Below are positions 63,137 through 64,000 of a DNA stretch of 64,000 bases, in pieces. Position numbers and translations under genes: made by a program. Each line of letters begins with the position of its first letter. Positions within the stretch are counted from its first letter, which is position 1. The notes under the pieces were generated by a model. That model saw only the letters and a program-made list of their open reading frames with translations, was not told the origin of the DNA and searched no databases. The DNA comes from Ceratodon purpureus (Eukaryota > Streptophyta > Bryopsida > Pseudoditrichales > Ditrichaceae). The stretch lies in the NCBI GenBank assembly GCA_014871385.1, contig CM026424.1:1116001-1180000 (forward strand). The letters run 5' to 3'.

Positions 63137-64000
63137 ATGGAGTACATTCGAGGTCAAGTGGCAAAACTTTTTGAAATGGAGTTTGTTCGAAACCAAGTGG
63201 CGAAAATCTATGCGATGTTTGAAGAAGAAGAAGAAGTCTTCTACGATGCAGTTTCACATCAAATATGGCTCGATGACTATTCATCGCCGGAAGGAGACGC
63301 TACTCCAGAGGATCCTGGGAACCTGGATGAACCTGAACGTATGTCGACGTTGCAGCCCGGGAACTTGCCAGAGCTGGAATTTTCTACAGAGGATCTCGAG
63401 ACTTCGGAGGGGAGATCCAATAGTATCGTATCCGTAATTCAAGACGAATCGAGCAGCGAGGACGATATCGCAGAGGTTTCCGGTGATCATTCTGAGGCCA
63501 TTGCCGAGGATCTCAGAAATTCTATTGCAAAGCTGAGTAGTGTTATTGAGGCAGAGGCCTTGGCACCAGAACCTGCAGACTTAACTAAGACTGCTACTGA
63601 GGATGTCGCACCAGAACCTCCTCCTAAATCACCAAGTTTTCTTGCCAATCTCCGAACATATTTAACCACTCGTCCTGCAATTTTTGTTAAAAAGCTTCCA
63701 AATATAAAGGGATTGAAATTTTTGAAGCTGCCCTTCCTGAAGCTGCCTGTCCTGAAGCTGCCTGCTCTGGCTGTTGTTGGTGCAAGGTCGCAGCCCGGCA
63801 CGCTCAAAGGAACAGAGACCGCAACGCCTGTGAAGAAGGGGCCTGAGCTCAAGCATTATGCAAGGACTCCATTGGCAACTTATGCTCGTGTGAAGTCGCG
63901 TCTACAAGATCGGCCTCCGCTAGTGGCTGCATTTGCAGATCAAGTTTTCGATCTCAATCCTTCAGCCCTGATTCCAAAACAAACCTCCGAGGAAGAGGTG
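63137..64000 (+). CDS. Unrecognised protein with LKLP repeats, 5' part
   Basis: Open for 288 codons from the ATG at 63137 to the window end; the previous in-frame stop is at 63107, so this is the first possible Met of the frame. The protein starts with a 13-residue tandem (MEYIRGQVAKLFE, MEFVRNQVAKIYA). It continues with an acidic run (FEEEEEVF), a long acidic Ser/Glu/Pro-rich region, then a basic segment with LKFLKLPFLKLPVLKLPAL (about residues 194-212), and a Lys/Arg-rich stretch (HYARTPLATYARVKSRLQDR). No known domain recognised. It could be a structural, membrane-contact or nuclear protein. An upstream exon cannot be excluded. The codon-regular frame and lack of stops argue for a real gene. 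Confidence 0.6.
   Translation, partial: MEYIRGQVAKLFEMEFVRNQVAKIYAMFEEEEEVFYDAVSHQIWLDDYSSPEGDATPEDPGNLDEPERMSTLQPGNLPELEFSTEDLETSEGRSNSIVSVIQDESSSEDDIAEVSGDHSEAIAEDLRNSIAKLSSVIEAEALAPEPADLTKTATEDVAPEPPPKSPSFLANLRTYLTTRPAIFVKKLPNIKGLKFLKLPFLKLPVLKLPALAVVGARSQPGTLKGTETATPVKKGPELKHYARTPLATYARVKSRLQDRPPLVAAFADQVFDLNPSALIPKQTSEEEV

Noticed and set aside
63487-63852. Minus-strand open frame of 121 residues at the window end
   Set aside because: It lies opposite the regular frame of the LKLP gene and has no motif of its own.
1-64000. CRISPR arrays, operons or bacterial-type systems
   Set aside because: All confident genes are intron-containing plant genes; the only regular repeats are a minisatellite and microsatellites.

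Overview
This is nuclear DNA from a land plant. The genes contain introns and encode plant proteins: a SHORT-ROOT type GRAS factor, a plant ARM-repeat protein, a plastid-type signal peptide peptidase-like protein and a plant HDHD5-like HAD protein. Between them lie AT-rich spacers full of transposons. The short introns, the SPP-like protein and a retroelement endonuclease relic of a kind I associate with algae and bryophytes make a bryophyte or other non-seed plant my best guess. The sequence alone does not fix the species.

Layout. 1-2.5 kb: 3'-truncated SPP-like intramembrane protease gene (-). 2.5-8.4 kb: AT-rich spacer with a TTAA-flanked repeat. 8.4-11.2 kb: complete eight-exon HAD-family gene (-). 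11.2-22.6 kb: mostly repeats, including two more TTAA-flanked elements, a candidate solo LTR and a short inverted-repeat element. 22.6-25.2 kb: complete four-exon SHR-like GRAS gene (+). 25.2-35.5 kb: repeats, comprising a 739-bp TIR element, a 35-bp minisatellite, a dead Harbinger transposase and two TTAA-flanked elements. 35.6-37.2 kb: two-exon ARM-repeat gene (-). 40.2-47.2 kb: apparently full-length LINE with both ORFs open, a poly(A) tail and a target-site duplication, nested in the tail of an older inverted LINE. 49.2-53.5 kb: pogo/Emigrant-like element carrying a nested TTAA element, a second inverted copy of that TTAA element, and a dead restriction-like endonuclease domain of a non-LTR element. 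55.7 kb: Stowaway-like MITE. 57.7-61.2 kb: ten-exon alpha/beta hydrolase gene (+). 63.1 kb to the end: 5' part of an unrecognised gene with LKLP repeats.

The host genes look like unrelated housekeeping or developmental genes, with no operon-like relation. The most striking unexplained structure is a family of at least seven elements of about 0.2-0.93 kb. Each is bounded by TTAA direct repeats and ends in CCCCTAA-like inverted repeats. This is the end structure of piggyBac-type transposons, yet no transposase for them is visible here.

Exon borders were placed by eye from GT/AG sites and reading-frame continuity. Gene names come from remembered family motifs, not from a database search.
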